Assembly (NCBI RefSeq): GCF_004769195.1
Contig: NZ_RQET01000004.1
Span: forward strand, 434,001 to 498,000
Source: Leptospira fletcheri
GTDB taxonomy: Bacteria; Spirochaetota; Leptospiria; Leptospirales; Leptospiraceae
DNA length: 64,000 nucleotides
Direction of reading: 5' to 3'
The stretch's first letter is position 1. Each line of letters starts with the position of its first letter. Below the pieces are notes generated by a model. It searched no databases, was not told the DNA's origin, and was given only the letters and a program-made list of their open reading frames with translations. Both the position numbers and the translations under genes were made by a program. Below, one piece after another: positions 31,784-42,038 of this stretch.

Positions 31784-32111
31784 GCAATTTGGAAATTTGG
31801 GAGAAATCGATACCGCCGGTCGCAGTCTTTAATTCGTATTCCGCAGCGTCTTTCGCCTTTTTTAAAGCGTCGTTTGTCGCGGCAAGGACTAGGTCCTCTA
31901 ACATTTTATTGTCTTCCGAATCGAGCAAAGTCCGATTGATAAGAACGTTCGTAATGATTCCTTCTCCGGTGCTCGTAACTTGAACGATACCTGCTCCGGC
32001 GTCGCCCGTAACTCGAATTGCGGAAATCCTTTTTTTGATTTCCTCCATCTTACCGCGCATTTCCCCCATCTTAGAGAAAATATCGGACGCGTTCTTTAAG
32101 TTCTCGAACAT
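31764..32111 (-). CDS. ybaB: Nucleoid-associated protein YbaB/EbfC
   Basis: A 115-residue YbaB/EbfC protein: an N-terminal helix ([29 protein letters not shown] in parts), a short sheet with [22 protein letters not shown] and a C-terminal helix with [14 protein letters not shown]. These dimers shape DNA and in Borrelia (EbfC) also regulate genes. It lies 11 bp after dnaX with AAGGA as its ribosome-binding site and overlaps recR, the standard arrangement. Confidence 0.93.
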   Translation of the reverse strand: MFENLKNASDIFSKMGEMRGKMEEIKKRISAIRVTGDAGAGIVQVTSTGEGIITNVLINRTLLDSEDNKMLEDLVLAATNDALKKAKDAAEYELKTATGGIDFSQISKLLGGNFG

Positions 32112-32122
32112 TCTTATGATCC

Positions 32123-33595
32123 TTATTTTTCCAGCTTAGGAACTTTCGACGGGTCGACATCCGTCCCCAAGAATTCGTTTTTGAAGGAAGTCTCCCACTC
32201 CATATCTTCCGAAATTCCCCCTTTCGCTAGTTCTTCCAACGAAGAAAGAGCGGAAACAGTCCCTTCCGTTTTACCGGGGTTTTCTTTCCTAGTGTTAGAC
32301 TGGGGAAGGCCTGCGTCTTTATTCTTCGTTTCCTGGCTGGGAGAGAAAAAAGAAGGGTCCGGTTTATCCTGATGTTTTCGGGTCAGCGTATTCTCGTTTG
32401 ATTTCGGCAATCCTCCGTCCTGATTTTGGACCATAAGAATAACGTGATTGATACGATCGACTAGGCCCGACAAGGACGGTTTTCCCAAATCTTCCACCAG
32501 CTTCTTGATTTGGATTTCCGTAAATATTTTGATCTCAAAGGAATTTCGGAGACGTATCGTCTTAATTTTTTCGTACAGATCGAAGAGACGGAAAGAGAGA
32601 TGATTTAGAACGATAGGATCGGAACTTTCAAATTCCTTTCTCATCCGTATTAGATCTTCGCGGGGGTAATTCACCGATTCAGAATCCGCCACGGATTCTT
32701 TCAAAAGGCAAAGGGTATGGGTGAATTCGATAGAGTCCCAAAGAAATTTATATACGTCTTGACCCTCTTGGTATAGGTTTTCGACGATTTCCAACGCCTT
32801 GGAATGATTTTCAGGTTGAATTAAACTTTTGATAAAGTCGGCCAAAAAATCGATTCCGTGGTATCCGATCATTTTTCGGATTTCGACTCCCAAGAGTTTG
32901 TTGTCGGTAAAGACTAACGCCTGTTCCATAAAGGAAAGCATGTCTCGTACGGAACCGTCCCCTTTTTTGGCGGTCCAAAACAATCCCTCGCTATCGTATT
33001 GGGTCTTTTCCTCTTTGCACAAATTCTCCGCGTAGTCCTGAAGCACGGTCAAAGGTACTTTTTTGAAGATAAAATCCTGACATCTGGAAAGAATCGTTTC
33101 CGGTATCTTATGATATTCCGTCGTCGCGAGAACGAAAACCACGTGAGAAGGGGGTTCCTCCAACGTTTTTAACAACGCGTTGAAGGATTGATCGGTCAAC
33201 ATATGAACTTCGTCGATAATGTAGACCTTGTATTTTCCACCCATAGGAGTGAATTTTACGTTGTCCCTGAGTTCGCGGATATTTTCGATCCCGCGGTTAC
33301 TCGCCGCGTCTATCTCCAACACGTCGCTGGAAATTCCCTTTGCGATTTCCGCACAGGAATTGCATTGGTTGCACGGCTCGTTATCGATCGGATTCTGGCA
33401 ATTCAAACGTTTTGCGAAAATGCGGGCGATCGTGGTTTTGCCTACCCCTCTCGGGCCGAAAAAAATATATGCGTGGCCGATTTTGCCCGATTTAACCGCG
33501 TTCTGGAGCGCGCCTATGGCAAGGTTTTGGTGAATTACGTCCTGGAATCTTTGGGGACGATATTTTCGGGAAAGTACTTCGTGGTTTCCGGCCAT
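32123..33595 (-). CDS. dnaX: DNA polymerase III subunits gamma/tau
   Basis: A 490-residue clamp-loader ATPase. [20 protein letters not shown] opens the protein, Walker A is GPRGVGKTT, the zinc module is [17 protein letters not shown], Walker B is [10 protein letters not shown], and SRCQDFIF contains the arginine finger. The C-terminal 90 residues are Ser/Glu/Lys-rich and disordered-looking. No obvious A-run frameshift site for a short gamma form was noticed. It follows the deaminase gene by 60 bp and precedes ybaB by 11 bp. It works with the HolB-like protein and DnaN. Confidence 0.95.
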   Translation of the reverse strand: MAGNHEVLSRKYRPQRFQDVIHQNLAIGALQNAVKSGKIGHAYIFFGPRGVGKTTIARIFAKRLNCQNPIDNEPCNQCNSCAEIAKGISSDVLEIDAASNRGIENIRELRDNVKFTPMGGKYKVYIIDEVHMLTDQSFNALLKTLEEPPSHVVFVLATTEYHKIPETILSRCQDFIFKKVPLTVLQDYAENLCKEEKTQYDSEGLFWTAKKGDGSVRDMLSFMEQALVFTDNKLLGVEIRKMIGYHGIDFLADFIKSLIQPENHSKALEIVENLYQEGQDVYKFLWDSIEFTHTLCLLKESVADSESVNYPREDLIRMRKEFESSDPIVLNHLSFRLFDLYEKIKTIRLRNSFEIKIFTEIQIKKLVEDLGKPSLSGLVDRINHVILMVQNQDGGLPKSNENTLTRKHQDKPDPSFFSPSQETKNKDAGLPQSNTRKENPGKTEGTVSALSSLEELAKGGISEDMEWETSFKNEFLGTDVDPSKVPKLEK

Positions 33596-33655
33596 GATTG
33601 ATCTATTTTACCAAATACTTCGGACAGATAAAGAAGGAAAAGTCGAAAAGCCGGA

Positions 33656-34114
33656 CTAGTTCCGTTTGTTCCGAAAGAATTCCCGAAACGAATCAAGGCT
33701 TTCCTGAGTCCGAAGTAGAAGAAGTTCCGGGAAAAAATTTCGACTGTAAATCGTCTCAAAACTCAAGGAAGAAATCCCTTCCCCTTGCTTTGCCGGGAGA
33801 AGGTATGCCACTTTCGGGATCCGCGACAAGAGGATCGTGCCGGTACACATCAAGCAGGGCTCCAGCGTAGTCAGTAAAAGACAACCTGATAGATAACGGT
33901 CTCCTAGTATCTCTTTCGCCTTAGCGATAGCGATAATTTCGCTATGTCTGGAAGCGTCTTCGGATCCTTCCACGGAATTGGAGGCCTCACAAACGAAATT
34001 CGACTCCCTATAAATTCGCGTGAAACTGGGAATTTCTTCCGTGTTTTTTCCCCGTAAAATTCGAAATCGGTCCAAAAATTCGGGCAGATAAGGCAAAATT
34101 TCGTTTTGATCCAT
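33656..34114 (-). CDS. Cytidine/adenosine deaminase-family protein (TadA-like)
   Basis: A 152-residue zinc deaminase. The metal site is DASRHSEIIAIAKA (His and catalytic Glu; most TadA enzymes read HAE) and LEPCLMCTGTILLSRI with the two Cys ligands. The dnaX neighbourhood is the usual home of tadA, which makes inosine at the wobble position of tRNA-Arg(ACG), so this is the best guess. The N-terminal 45 residues and the HSE variant are atypical, so it could instead act on a free base or nucleoside. Upstream neighbours are divergent. Confidence 0.78.
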   Translation of the reverse strand: MDQNEILPYLPEFLDRFRILRGKNTEEIPSFTRIYRESNFVCEASNSVEGSEDASRHSEIIAIAKAKEILGDRYLSGCLLLTTLEPCLMCTGTILLSRIPKVAYLLPAKQGEGISSLSFETIYSRNFFPELLLLRTQESLDSFREFFRNKRN

Positions 34115-34187
34115 TTGCTCCGTATGTTTCCCGATGTATTGAAAATTCTACTTGATAAGCGGGAAGGCAAATGGTTTTTTCAAGCGC

Positions 34188-35795
34188 ATGATTCTTTCGG
34201 CCAAACTTCTTAGACCGGCCGGTTCATCTTCGAAGACGAATTCCTTACTCGTACGATTGAATTCGCCTCCCGGAGGTACGAACCAGCAAAGACGCCCGTT
34301 GGTTTTGGGCTTAGCGCTAGACAGAAGTTGGTCGATGAAAGGGGAAAAATTGGAAGCGGTGATTCAGGCTTCTTCCTCTCTCGTCAACTGGCTTACGCGC
34401 CGGGATTATCTGACTGCCGTGGCTTACGCGGAAGATATTCAGGTGATTCAACCCATCGTTCCACTAGCGGAAAAAAATTCCGTGATTCATAGACTCGGTA
34501 CCATACAAGTCGGAACCTCTACGAACTTAAGCGGGGGCTGGCTGCACGTACTACGCTCTCTTGAATTATTTCCAGAAACGGATGTCTATAAAAGGGCAAT
34601 TCTTTTAACGGACGGCAATCCGACTCTCGGAATTAAGGATCCGGTCCAACTCATCGAAATCGCTTCGAACGCCTACAAAAAAGGGATTACTACGACGGTC
34701 ATCGGTTTTGGAAACGACTTTAACGAAATCCTTTTGAAGGAAATCGCCGAGTCGGGCGGGGGTAATTTTTATTTTATCGAAAGTCCGGAAGAGACCGGGG
34801 ATATTTTTTTCCGCGAATTCGGGGATATAGGAACGCTCTACGCTCAGTCGATAGAAGTGAAGATTCATTTCCCGAAAGGGATGGAATATTTGGATTCGGT
34901 TTCGGAAATCGCTTCTTATACGGAACCGGATCCGGAGGAATCCGGCAGAGTCAAAACCTTGGTTTTGGAAGTCGGGGATATGAGAGCCGATGATGTAAAG
35001 AGTCTCGTCGTTCACGTCAAGCCTAACGGCAAAGACACACCCGAGTCTATGTCCATCGAAGCGAGTTACTACGATCTTTCCGACGGGATGAAGTTGGAAC
35101 AGAAAAATAAGGATCTGAGTCTTGACTGGACGTCCGAGGAAGCAAAAGAAGACGCGGATGTCGTCGTCGAAACCCTGATCGCAAGAGCCGGTCGAGGGCT
35201 TAAAAAAGCGGGAGTTCTCTTAAAGGAAGGATATTCCGAAGAAGCGATCACCCTCTTGAGCGATATGCTGAAGGACATCAGCGAGAAGGAAGAGTTAGCC
35301 CCCGACGTCCTGCAGAGCTTGGGGTTTCGGATCAGCGCACTGAAAGTGAGAATTCTGGAAAATTCTCCGACGGCTTCCAAGCACCTTGTGGCTTCCGCAT
35401 CCGAGCTTAAATCGGGAGGCGTAATGGATTTTCCCGTCGACGACGGAATCGAATACCACGACGAGATTTTTTCTTATCGCACCTCCGAGGACATAGACCT
35501 TTATAAATGTCCCGATATCAAGAATACGATACAGGAAAAGATGAAAGAAGGATACAGGTACGTCGTTTTTAATCTAGGTCGTTCCTCTTATATCGATTCT
35601 TCAGCGATAGGAATGTTGATCCAGGTCGCGGGCTGGTTGCGTAAAAGAGGGGGAGAGCTGGTCGTCAGCAATCTGCGCGATTCCGTGAAAAAAGTATTCT
35701 CGATTACGAGGCTAGAATCGCATATCCGGGCTGTGGAGGCCGAGGAGGATGCGGTTCATTTGCTGCAGAATTGGATTTTAGAAAAAAGAGTTTAA
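34188..35795 (+). CDS. VWA-STAS fusion protein
   Basis: A cytoplasmic protein of about 535 residues with no signal peptide. An N-terminal VWA domain has a complete metal site: LDRSWSM (Asp45, Ser47, Ser49), GTSTNLSGG and LTDGNPT. A middle section of beta and helical parts (about 210-420) resembles the C-terminal partner domain of VWA proteins. The last 110 residues form a STAS domain: FNLGRSSYIDSSAIGMLIQ contains the Ser that is phosphorylated in SpoIIAA-type anti-sigma-factor antagonists. It may link adhesion-like or chaperone-like VWA binding to a partner-switch cascade; I know of no described case. Start uncertain: ATG 34188 or TTG 34152, neither with a good ribosome-binding site. Confidence 0.8.
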   Translation: MILSAKLLRPAGSSSKTNSLLVRLNSPPGGTNQQRRPLVLGLALDRSWSMKGEKLEAVIQASSSLVNWLTRRDYLTAVAYAEDIQVIQPIVPLAEKNSVIHRLGTIQVGTSTNLSGGWLHVLRSLELFPETDVYKRAILLTDGNPTLGIKDPVQLIEIASNAYKKGITTTVIGFGNDFNEILLKEIAESGGGNFYFIESPEETGDIFFREFGDIGTLYAQSIEVKIHFPKGMEYLDSVSEIASYTEPDPEESGRVKTLVLEVGDMRADDVKSLVVHVKPNGKDTPESMSIEASYYDLSDGMKLEQKNKDLSLDWTSEEAKEDADVVVETLIARAGRGLKKAGVLLKEGYSEEAITLLSDMLKDISEKEELAPDVLQSLGFRISALKVRILENSPTASKHLVASASELKSGGVMDFPVDDGIEYHDEIFSYRTSEDIDLYKCPDIKNTIQEKMKEGYRYVVFNLGRSSYIDSSAIGMLIQVAGWLRKRGGELVVSNLRDSVKKVFSITRLESHIRAVEAEEDAVHLLQNWILEKRV

Positions 35796-35802
35796 GAAAA
35801 AC

Positions 35803-36015
35803 TTAATCCAGTTGGCTTTCTGCGGCGAGAATGGCGTCCTTTACTTCGGGATACAGACCTACCGGAATCGCAATTCCTTTTTGAGTGGGTTTGTACTCCC
35901 CTTCGCTGTCGGTGTACCAGACTCGAAGGTTCAAATATTTATTCCCTTTAAATTCGGAAACTTCCACCCGGATGATTTCTCCTTTTCCTTTGTCGATGTC
36001 CCTTACAAAGCTCAT
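35803..36015 (-). CDS. PC4-like single-strand DNA-binding protein
   Basis: A 70-residue protein of the PC4 (transcriptional coactivator p15) family. The core [34 protein letters not shown], seen in parts, matches the PC4 beta-sheet that binds single-stranded DNA and lifts the strand at promoters or forks. Bacterial members are small and widely spread. I chose the ATG at 36015 because AGGAG lies about 8 nt upstream; a longer frame upstream adds 33 residues without homology. It converges on the VWA-STAS gene with a 7 bp gap. Confidence 0.85.
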   Translation of the reverse strand: MSFVRDIDKGKGEIIRVEVSEFKGNKYLNLRVWYTDSEGEYKPTQKGIAIPVGLYPEVKDAILAAESQLD

Positions 36016-36081
36016 TTCCAAATCTCCTAAATCGCTTGAGGTTACAGGGTATCGTACGAATTTCCAGCCGTTTTTCCGAAG

Positions 36082-36106
36082 AAAAAAGGAGTCCTTACGG
36101 ACTCCT
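36082..36106 (-). terminator. Terminator downstream of FNR
   Basis: On the minus strand AGGAGTCC and GGACTCCT form a perfect 8 bp stem with a 4 nt loop (36087-36106), then six T (complement of 36082-36087). It lies about 24 bp after the FNR stop. Confidence 0.85.
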
Positions 36107-36129
36107 AATTGCACGCTACCGGTTCGGTA

Positions 36130-37062
36130 TCAGTACGTTTCTACGAACAATTGGTGGGAATGTTCCAAATGATGCTTGTAATCCTCATAGCTGGACGCGT
36201 CTCCCGCTATCTTTTGGATTTCTTCGATGACCCCTTTTTCCATTCCCTTCGGGCCACCGCAGATATAGAATCTACCGCCTCCGGTAAGTATGCGTTTCAC
36301 TTCCGATTCCATTTGGCGAACTCTGTGAGATATATACATTCTCCCGCCGTCGAACGGATTCTTTTCTTCCCTGGAAATCGCTGTGACTAACTTGAAGTTT
36401 TTGTATTTCGTCTCCAGGTTTTTTAGATAGTCCATCATGACTAGCTCGTCGGAATAAGGAGCTCCGTAAACCAACGTGATATTTCCCGTAAATTTGATAA
36501 GGTTATGCTCCAGCAGTTCCTCAGACATTCCGATGAAAGGCGCAAGCCCGGTTCCGGTGGCCAAAAACATGATGTCCCCGGAAAAATCGGAGTTCGGAAG
36601 CAGGAATTTTTTTCCGGAAGGACCGGTCATGATCACTTCGTCGCCGACTTTTAAATCGCAAACGTAATTGGAACAAACTCCTTTGAATTGGATGTTTCCG
36701 TCCGAATCATAAACGTTGTCCCTCTTAATGATGAATTCTATATTATCTTCCTTCATTCCGAACGAATAACTAGGAGAAGCGATGGAATACAAACGAACGG
36801 TGTAAGCGGCGTCCGCCAATCCTTTCGCTTTTTTCTCGGGGTCTTCACCGGGAGGAATGATACCTGCGGATTGTCCGATTACGTAGGGATAGACGCTATG
36901 ATCCACCGCCAGAGTGATGCGATGGATTTCGGAGCCCCCTTCCTTTTTCGGGCGGTTCCCTTTTCCCGGTTCCGGAGTGAGGCAAACATTGCTCACAACT
37001 TTCGCTTTGTATGGATTGGATTTCTTAAAGATGTTGATTTGCGGCTCTCTAACGGGCTTCAT
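36130..37062 (-). CDS. Ferredoxin-NADP+ reductase, plant type
   Basis: A 310-residue FAD enzyme moving electrons between NADPH and ferredoxin or flavodoxin. It is of the plastid class known in Leptospira: RLYSIAS at 90-96 (FAD), [11 protein letters not shown] (about 127-137), [19 protein letters not shown] at 168-176 (NADP), YICGGPKGM, and the C-terminal VETY whose Tyr stacks on the flavin. Length and order match family members. In Leptospira it is thought to supply reduced ferredoxin for biosynthesis. A strong terminator follows at 36082-36106. An ORF of uncertain reality lies upstream at 37078. Confidence 0.95.
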   Translation of the reverse strand: MKPVREPQINIFKKSNPYKAKVVSNVCLTPEPGKGNRPKKEGGSEIHRITLAVDHSVYPYVIGQSAGIIPPGEDPEKKAKGLADAAYTVRLYSIASPSYSFGMKEDNIEFIIKRDNVYDSDGNIQFKGVCSNYVCDLKVGDEVIMTGPSGKKFLLPNSDFSGDIMFLATGTGLAPFIGMSEELLEHNLIKFTGNITLVYGAPYSDELVMMDYLKNLETKYKNFKLVTAISREEKNPFDGGRMYISHRVRQMESEVKRILTGGGRFYICGGPKGMEKGVIEEIQKIAGDASSYEDYKHHLEHSHQLFVETY

Positions 37063-37077
37063 ACGCTTGGAAGATTC

Positions 37078-37335
37078 CTAATTTCGATATAAGACTGAAT
37101 ACAGATTTTTTCCGAAGCTCAATTCGTCAAACGGGATATTTAACATCTTCCGCCGACTCGAAATGATTTCACCGATTATGTCGGTTTGCAAACAAAACCT
37201 CCCGGGAAAAAACGAACACAGACCCTTTCCTGTGAAACGGAGCGCCTCGGCAAGATCCGCGTTTTCGGATAGTAAGTAATCATAGACCCCCATAGGCTGA
37301 CACTTTAGATCAAAACCAATAAAGAGGAATTTCAT
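37078..37335 (-). CDS. Possible 85-residue protein opposite the lpxD start
   Basis: An open frame on the minus strand fills almost the whole 271 bp gap between FNR and lpxD. It reads [20 protein letters not shown] at the start, and has a Cys pair (about residues 39 and 47). No ribosome-binding site is convincing (ATG 37335 or ATG 37293), and no family is recognised. If real, it is in an operon with FNR and overlaps the lpxD start codon head to head. Otherwise it is chance. Confidence 0.3.
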   Translation of the reverse strand: MKFLFIGFDLKCQPMGVYDYLLSENADLAEALRFTGKGLCSFFPGRFCLQTDIIGEIISSRRKMLNIPFDELSFGKNLYSVLYRN

Positions 37336-38386
37336 GGCTAGATATACTTTGGAAGAACTGTCAGCAAAGATATCCGGATCGAAAATCGCGAACTGCAAGG
37401 AACCTTCTAAGATCGTCATTGAAACCGTTTCACCCGTCAGCCCGGGAGCTCCTTCTAGCATTAGTTTTTTAGCAAATAAGAAAATTCTATCCGACGCGAA
37501 AAAGACGTCCTCTGCCGCGGTACTTACGACGGAGGAATTTGCCAAAGAATTGGAAGTTCCCTGCTTGATCGTCGCAAAACCGGATTTGGTTTTAGCCCAA
37601 GTTCTGGATCTTGTTTATCCTCCTCATTCCTATCCAAGCGTCGTGGAATCGACGGCTTTCGTACATCCTAGCGCCAAGCTGGGGAAAAACTGCTATGTCG
37701 GGCACCACGTTTCCGTAGGAGAAATGACCGAAATCGGAGACAACACGATCCTAGAGAACGGAGCGAGAATCGGACGGGGAGTGAAGATCGGAGAAGGTTC
37801 TCACATCGGACCGAACAGTGTTATTCATCACGGCGTGATAATCGGTAAAAGATTTATTTCTCACGGAAATAGTACGATCGGCGGGGACGGGTTCAGGTTC
37901 GTTTTTGCGGAAGGAAAACACAATAAGATTCCTCAAGTAGGTACGGTCCGTATCGGAAACGATGTGGAAATCGGTTCGAATTCGGCGATCGATCGAGGAG
38001 GTCTGGAAGATACCGTGATCGGAGACGGTTGCAAGTTCGATAATTTGGTGCATATCGGGCACAATTGCGTTTTAGGAAAAAATGTCGTTATTGCCGGATG
38101 GACAGGGTTAGCAGGTTCCACCGTTGTGGAAGATAACGTAACGATCGGAGGCGGTTGCGGTGTGGCCGATCATATACGTATCCCGAGTGGCACCATCATC
38201 GGCGGCGGAACCTCTGTCAGAAATACTCCTCCAAAAGCCGATATCTATGTAGGCTGGGATTACGGACTCACATTTCCGGAGTTTCAAAAACTTCGTGTGA
38301 ATATCAGGAACGTGGTGAACTTCCAAAAATGGGCACGTCGTATCAAAGCGATGGAGCAAAAATTGGGGTTGAGTTCGGAAGAATAA
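37334..38386 (+). CDS. lpxD: UDP-3-O-acylglucosamine N-acyltransferase LpxD
   Basis: A 350-residue acyltransferase of lipid A synthesis. The N-terminal domain (about 1-95) binds the nucleotide; from about 105 a left-handed beta-helix runs through hexapeptides such as [38 protein letters not shown] and [21 protein letters not shown], where the catalytic His is expected in the HIGHN segment. [21 protein letters not shown] and the C-terminal helices ([17 protein letters not shown]) complete it. AGAGGAATTTC before ATG gives a good ribosome-binding site. Leptospira often has more than one lpxD; the copy number cannot be seen here. Confidence 0.95.
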   Translation: MARYTLEELSAKISGSKIANCKEPSKIVIETVSPVSPGAPSSISFLANKKILSDAKKTSSAAVLTTEEFAKELEVPCLIVAKPDLVLAQVLDLVYPPHSYPSVVESTAFVHPSAKLGKNCYVGHHVSVGEMTEIGDNTILENGARIGRGVKIGEGSHIGPNSVIHHGVIIGKRFISHGNSTIGGDGFRFVFAEGKHNKIPQVGTVRIGNDVEIGSNSAIDRGGLEDTVIGDGCKFDNLVHIGHNCVLGKNVVIAGWTGLAGSTVVEDNVTIGGGCGVADHIRIPSGTIIGGGTSVRNTPPKADIYVGWDYGLTFPEFQKLRVNIRNVVNFQKWARRIKAMEQKLGLSSEE

Positions 38387-38505
38387 ATTCGAATTTTTCG
38401 CTCAAAACGTCGATTCTCAGGGGTTTGAGCAAATTCTTTAGGATTGCTTGACAACGAAAAACAGGGATTTCAACCTTCGCTTTATCCATTTTTGCGGAGG
38501 CAACC

Positions 38506-38694
38506 GTGAATACCAGACCGACCGACGAGATCCAGCCGGAAAAACCGGAACTCATCCCGTCAGGGCCTGACTTTCCTCATACAAAGAAAATAGGAAAGTT
38601 GTTGGATAGATATGCCGCTCAGTTATTGGAACAAAGGTTCGAAAAAGTGATCTCTATCCAGGAGCGGCGTAGCCTTTCTTCGGATCGGATTTGA
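38506..38694 (+). CDS. Small hypothetical protein, 62 residues
   Basis: A 62-residue, charged, soluble protein (DRYAAQLLEQRFEKVISIQE is its helical centre). No family is recognised. The start is a GTG at 38506, with GGAGG five bases upstream, which argues that it is translated. TTGACA at 38448-38453 upstream might be a -35 box, but no -10 at the right spacing was found. It ends 4 bp before the stop of the convergent Bcr/CflA gene. Confidence 0.6.
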   Translation: MNTRPTDEIQPEKPELIPSGPDFPHTKKIGKLLDRYAAQLLEQRFEKVISIQERRSLSSDRI

Positions 38695-38698
38695 ATCC

Positions 38699-39892
38699 TC
38701 AATTGGCTTGGGGATTGTGAACCTTCGGTCTTAGAATCGTCAAAGATAGTAAGGACAAAATTCCGGAACCCGCCATCACGAGAGTCATCGGTAAGGATGT
38801 TCCATCATGAAGAAGGCTGACCCCTCCCGTTGCGAACACCGCAAATACCATTTGCAACGCTCCCATTAATGCGGACGCGGATCCCGCATTTCTGCTGAAA
38901 GGCGCCATAGCCAGAGCCGAAGAGTTGGGCACGATGAAGCCGAATCCGCTTACCAAGAGAAAGATCAAAACGATCATCGGAATCATTCCCCATTGGAACA
39001 TCGAAGCAAATACCAACAATATTCCGACGGGAACGTAAAAAATGGAGACAGCGTTAATAATAGACTCCGCCTCGAATTTTTTGAGGAGTAAGCGGTTCAA
39101 TTGGCTGGAAAGGATCAAACCGGCCGCGTTAGATCCGAAAAACCATCCGTACTCCGACTCGCTCAGTCCGAAAATTCCCATGAATACGAATGGCGATCCT
39201 CCGATATACGCGAACATGACCGCCGCAGAAAAGCCAGAGGCGATCACATATGCGTTAAAACGAGGAACCATTAAAACTTCATAATATTCTTTCATCACTT
39301 GAGAGAACTTAAGGGAAATAGACGAGTCTTTTAATCCGGTTTCCGGAAGATAAAGCCAAGTACCCACCGCTATGACTACGCTGATTACTGTCAATACAGC
39401 AAAAATCATTCTCCAATCCGTGTAACTCAGTAAAAGTCCGCCGACCGTCGGGGCGACGATAGGCGCGACGCCCATGACCAAAATGATCTGCGAGAAAACT
39501 TTCGCTCCTTCGTGAGGAGAAAACACGTCTCTCACTACCGCTCTGGAAACTACCATGCCGGCGCAAGCGCCGAAGGATTGTAAAAATCGGAAAAAAACCA
39601 GACTCCAGACCGAAACGGAAAGAGCGCATCCGATCGAGCTGATGATATATGCAAAAATCCCGATCAACAAAGGAGTCCGCCTTCCGAATTTATCGATCAA
39701 GGGACCGTAGATCAATTGTCCGAAAGAAAAGCCGAAAAAGAAACTGGTCAGTGTAAGCTGAACATTCGAAATTGGGGTACCGAAATCCTTTGAAATAGAC
39801 TGCAGTCCGGGAAGATACATGTCTATGGAAAATGGTCCGATCGCCGTTAAGGCGCCTAAGAGAAGAATCAGTAAACGGTTGGATTGAGACAC
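38699..39892 (-). CDS. Bcr/CflA-type MFS drug efflux transporter
   Basis: A 397-residue major-facilitator protein with 12 expected membrane helices. Markers of the DHA1 Bcr/CflA group are IDMYLPGLQSISKDFG near residue 24 and the loop motif GQLIYGPLIDKFGRRTPLL. RFLQSFGACAGMVVSRAVVRD is the typical motif C-D segment. Such pumps export bicyclomycin, chloramphenicol or other compounds by proton antiport; the substrate here is unknown. The acyl-CoA ligase gene precedes it on the same strand with a 32 bp gap. Confidence 0.9.
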   Translation of the reverse strand: MSQSNRLLILLLGALTAIGPFSIDMYLPGLQSISKDFGTPISNVQLTLTSFFFGFSFGQLIYGPLIDKFGRRTPLLIGIFAYIISSIGCALSVSVWSLVFFRFLQSFGACAGMVVSRAVVRDVFSPHEGAKVFSQIILVMGVAPIVAPTVGGLLLSYTDWRMIFAVLTVISVVIAVGTWLYLPETGLKDSSISLKFSQVMKEYYEVLMVPRFNAYVIASGFSAAVMFAYIGGSPFVFMGIFGLSESEYGWFFGSNAAGLILSSQLNRLLLKKFEAESIINAVSIFYVPVGILLVFASMFQWGMIPMIVLIFLLVSGFGFIVPNSSALAMAPFSRNAGSASALMGALQMVFAVFATGGVSLLHDGTSLPMTLVMAGSGILSLLSLTILRPKVHNPQAN

Positions 39893-39924
39893 GTATCTAG
39901 GTTGTGATACGTGCCTTTTCCAGT

Positions 39925-41538
39925 CTATTCTTCTAAAAGCTTTCTTAGATTTTTCTTATCGAATTTCCCTACACTCGTTTTCGGAATCGCCGTAACGGTG
40001 CGGATATCCTCCAGTTTCGGAAGTTGCCAGTGAGCAAAATTGCTCTTCAAATGATCATGCACTCTCTTAGCGTCCACTTTCTTACCTTCCACCGGAACTA
40101 CGAAAATCACCGGCGCTTCTTCCCGGACGGAATCTTTTCTTCCTACTACTGCTGCTTCTAAAATATCAGGATCCGCCATGACTAGATTTTCCATGTCTAC
40201 GCTGGAAATCCATTCGCCTCTGGTCTTGATCAGATCCTTTTTTCGATCCGTAATTTGCATGTAACCGTATTCATCCAGAACGACTACGTCTCCGGTTCTA
40301 AACCAACCATCGGGCGTAAAGGACTCTTTAGATACGCCTTCACGATAAGAACCCGTTATCCAAGGTCCTCGAACCAGAAGTTCTCCCGGGGTTTTTCCGT
40401 CTTTCGGAACGTCCGCGCCGTCATCATCCACGGCACGAATCTCGACTCCCGTAACGGGCACTCCCTGTTTTGCCCGATAAGCGAATCGTTTTTCGTCGCT
40501 CCAATCCTTCATAAAACTTCTGAGATGGGAAACGGTTCCGATCGGCGAGGTTTCCGTCATTCCCCAAGCGTGTAAAATTTCGATACCGAAATCCTTTTCG
40601 AATCCTTCGATCAGACCCCTGGGAGCGGCAGAACCTCCGACAACCATGGTATGCAATTTTAACTTATAGGAATTCTTCTTAAGATGCTGGTAAAGTACAT
40701 TCCATACGGTGGGAACCCCCGCAGTGATCGTGACTTCTTCCGCTTCCAGTAACTCCGCCAACCCCGCGCCCAAAAGATGCTTTCCCGGAAATACGAGTTT
40801 GCAGCCGGACATCACGGAAGCGAAAGGAATTCCCCAGGAATTTACGTGAAACATAGGTACGACGGGAAGAACGACCTCCTTCTCCCTTAATCCTAATCCG
40901 TCACCCATACAGACCGCCATGCAATGCAGATATGTGGAACGATGGGAATAAATGACGCCTTTCGGATTGCCGGTAGTTCCCGATGTGTAACAGATCCCTG
41001 CAGCTTCCAGTTCGTCTATGACTTCGAAGCGTTCCGAGTCGTCCCCTTTGGAAAGAAATTCCTCGTACGGAATCGTGTTCGGCAGAGCTGCCGCTTCGCA
41101 ATTTTCCTTATCGTCTATGATGACGAATTTTGCGACTCCTTTGATTTCGGGGAGTATTTTCTCCAGTGCAGGAGTGAGGGATTTGTCTACAAAGATGAAT
41201 TTATCTTTCGCTTCGTTAATGATGTACGTTAACTGTTCGGGAAAAAGTCTCACATTGATCGTATGCAATACGGCTTTGATGCTCGGTATCGCGAAATACA
41301 ATTCCAAATGCGCAGAGTGGTTCAAACAAAACGTCGCAACCGCGTCGCCCGGCCGAACACCGGAACTGCGCAATGCATTCATTAAACGAATCGTTCTTTT
41401 GTAAAATTCTCCGTATGTATAGCGTTGAACGGAATTGTCGTGCCATTTTGTGACGATTTCCTTATGAGGATGGACCTCTTTAGCACGCCGTAATATCGAA
41501 GGTAGGACTAATGGATAATCCATCATCGTTGATCGCAT
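39925..41538 (-). CDS. AMP-forming acyl-CoA synthetase
   Basis: A 537-residue ANL-superfamily enzyme activating a fatty acid to its CoA ester via acyl-AMP. The P-loop is [18 protein letters not shown] (about 179-196); [10 protein letters not shown] is motif A5, [22 protein letters not shown] the hinge region and the C-terminal [13 protein letters not shown] contains the catalytic Lys. [17 protein letters not shown] is typical of medium/long-chain synthetases such as AlkK. Leptospira lives on fatty acids as its carbon source, so a role in beta-oxidation entry is likely. It is upstream of the MFS gene on the same strand. Confidence 0.92.
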   Translation of the reverse strand: MRSTMMDYPLVLPSILRRAKEVHPHKEIVTKWHDNSVQRYTYGEFYKRTIRLMNALRSSGVRPGDAVATFCLNHSAHLELYFAIPSIKAVLHTINVRLFPEQLTYIINEAKDKFIFVDKSLTPALEKILPEIKGVAKFVIIDDKENCEAAALPNTIPYEEFLSKGDDSERFEVIDELEAAGICYTSGTTGNPKGVIYSHRSTYLHCMAVCMGDGLGLREKEVVLPVVPMFHVNSWGIPFASVMSGCKLVFPGKHLLGAGLAELLEAEEVTITAGVPTVWNVLYQHLKKNSYKLKLHTMVVGGSAAPRGLIEGFEKDFGIEILHAWGMTETSPIGTVSHLRSFMKDWSDEKRFAYRAKQGVPVTGVEIRAVDDDGADVPKDGKTPGELLVRGPWITGSYREGVSKESFTPDGWFRTGDVVVLDEYGYMQITDRKKDLIKTRGEWISSVDMENLVMADPDILEAAVVGRKDSVREEAPVIFVVPVEGKKVDAKRVHDHLKSNFAHWQLPKLEDIRTVTAIPKTSVGKFDKKNLRKLLEE

Positions 41539-41650
41539 ATATCATCTCCGCTTTTCTTCTTAACGCTCAAAAAGCGGAAATATTTTTCGCCTTAAAAAGG
41601 GAAAGAGTCAAGGAGAATTCGCGAAAACGGTTCACGTAACGCAGGACGCC

Positions 41651-41755
41651 ATGAATGGATGTTTTGTGAAGAAAGAAGATCACCCGTTTCACCGTCGTTC
41701 CGACAAACTCGGTGTCACTGTGGATCCCGCAGGTTGGGTTGTGCTTTGTCTATGA
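41651..41755 (+). CDS. Possible 34-residue peptide
   Basis: ATG 41651 opens a 34-codon frame reading MNGCFVKKEDHPFHRRSD, ending DPAGWVVLCL and TGA. GCAGGA lies a few bases upstream. It sits in the 304 bp gap between the acyl-CoA ligase start and tRNA-Leu, which otherwise shows no gene. No family is known, so this is a weak candidate. Confidence 0.2.
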   Translation: MNGCFVKKEDHPFHRRSDKLGVTVDPAGWVVLCL

Positions 41756-41841
41756 TCACGTAAATGAACGATCCTTAAGGAGATCTTTTTCGCTTTCGGA
41801 CCGGGACTGTTCCAGCTCAAAGATTTTGTTCGATGGAATTT

Positions 41842-41923
<82 letters not shown>

Positions 41924-42038
41924 TTTTAGAGGAATGAAATTCCCTGATGAGGATAATTTTCGAAATCGCGTCTTTCCGTCAGCTTATTTTTGGAATTCAT
42001 TGACACGATAATCGAGAGGAAAGTAGGGTTAGGAAGGT

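Noticed and set aside
33596..33655. SRP (4.5S) RNA between the deaminase gene and dnaX
   Set aside because: This gene is often found there in other bacteria, but the gap is only 60 bp and lacks the conserved GGAAGC-type core.
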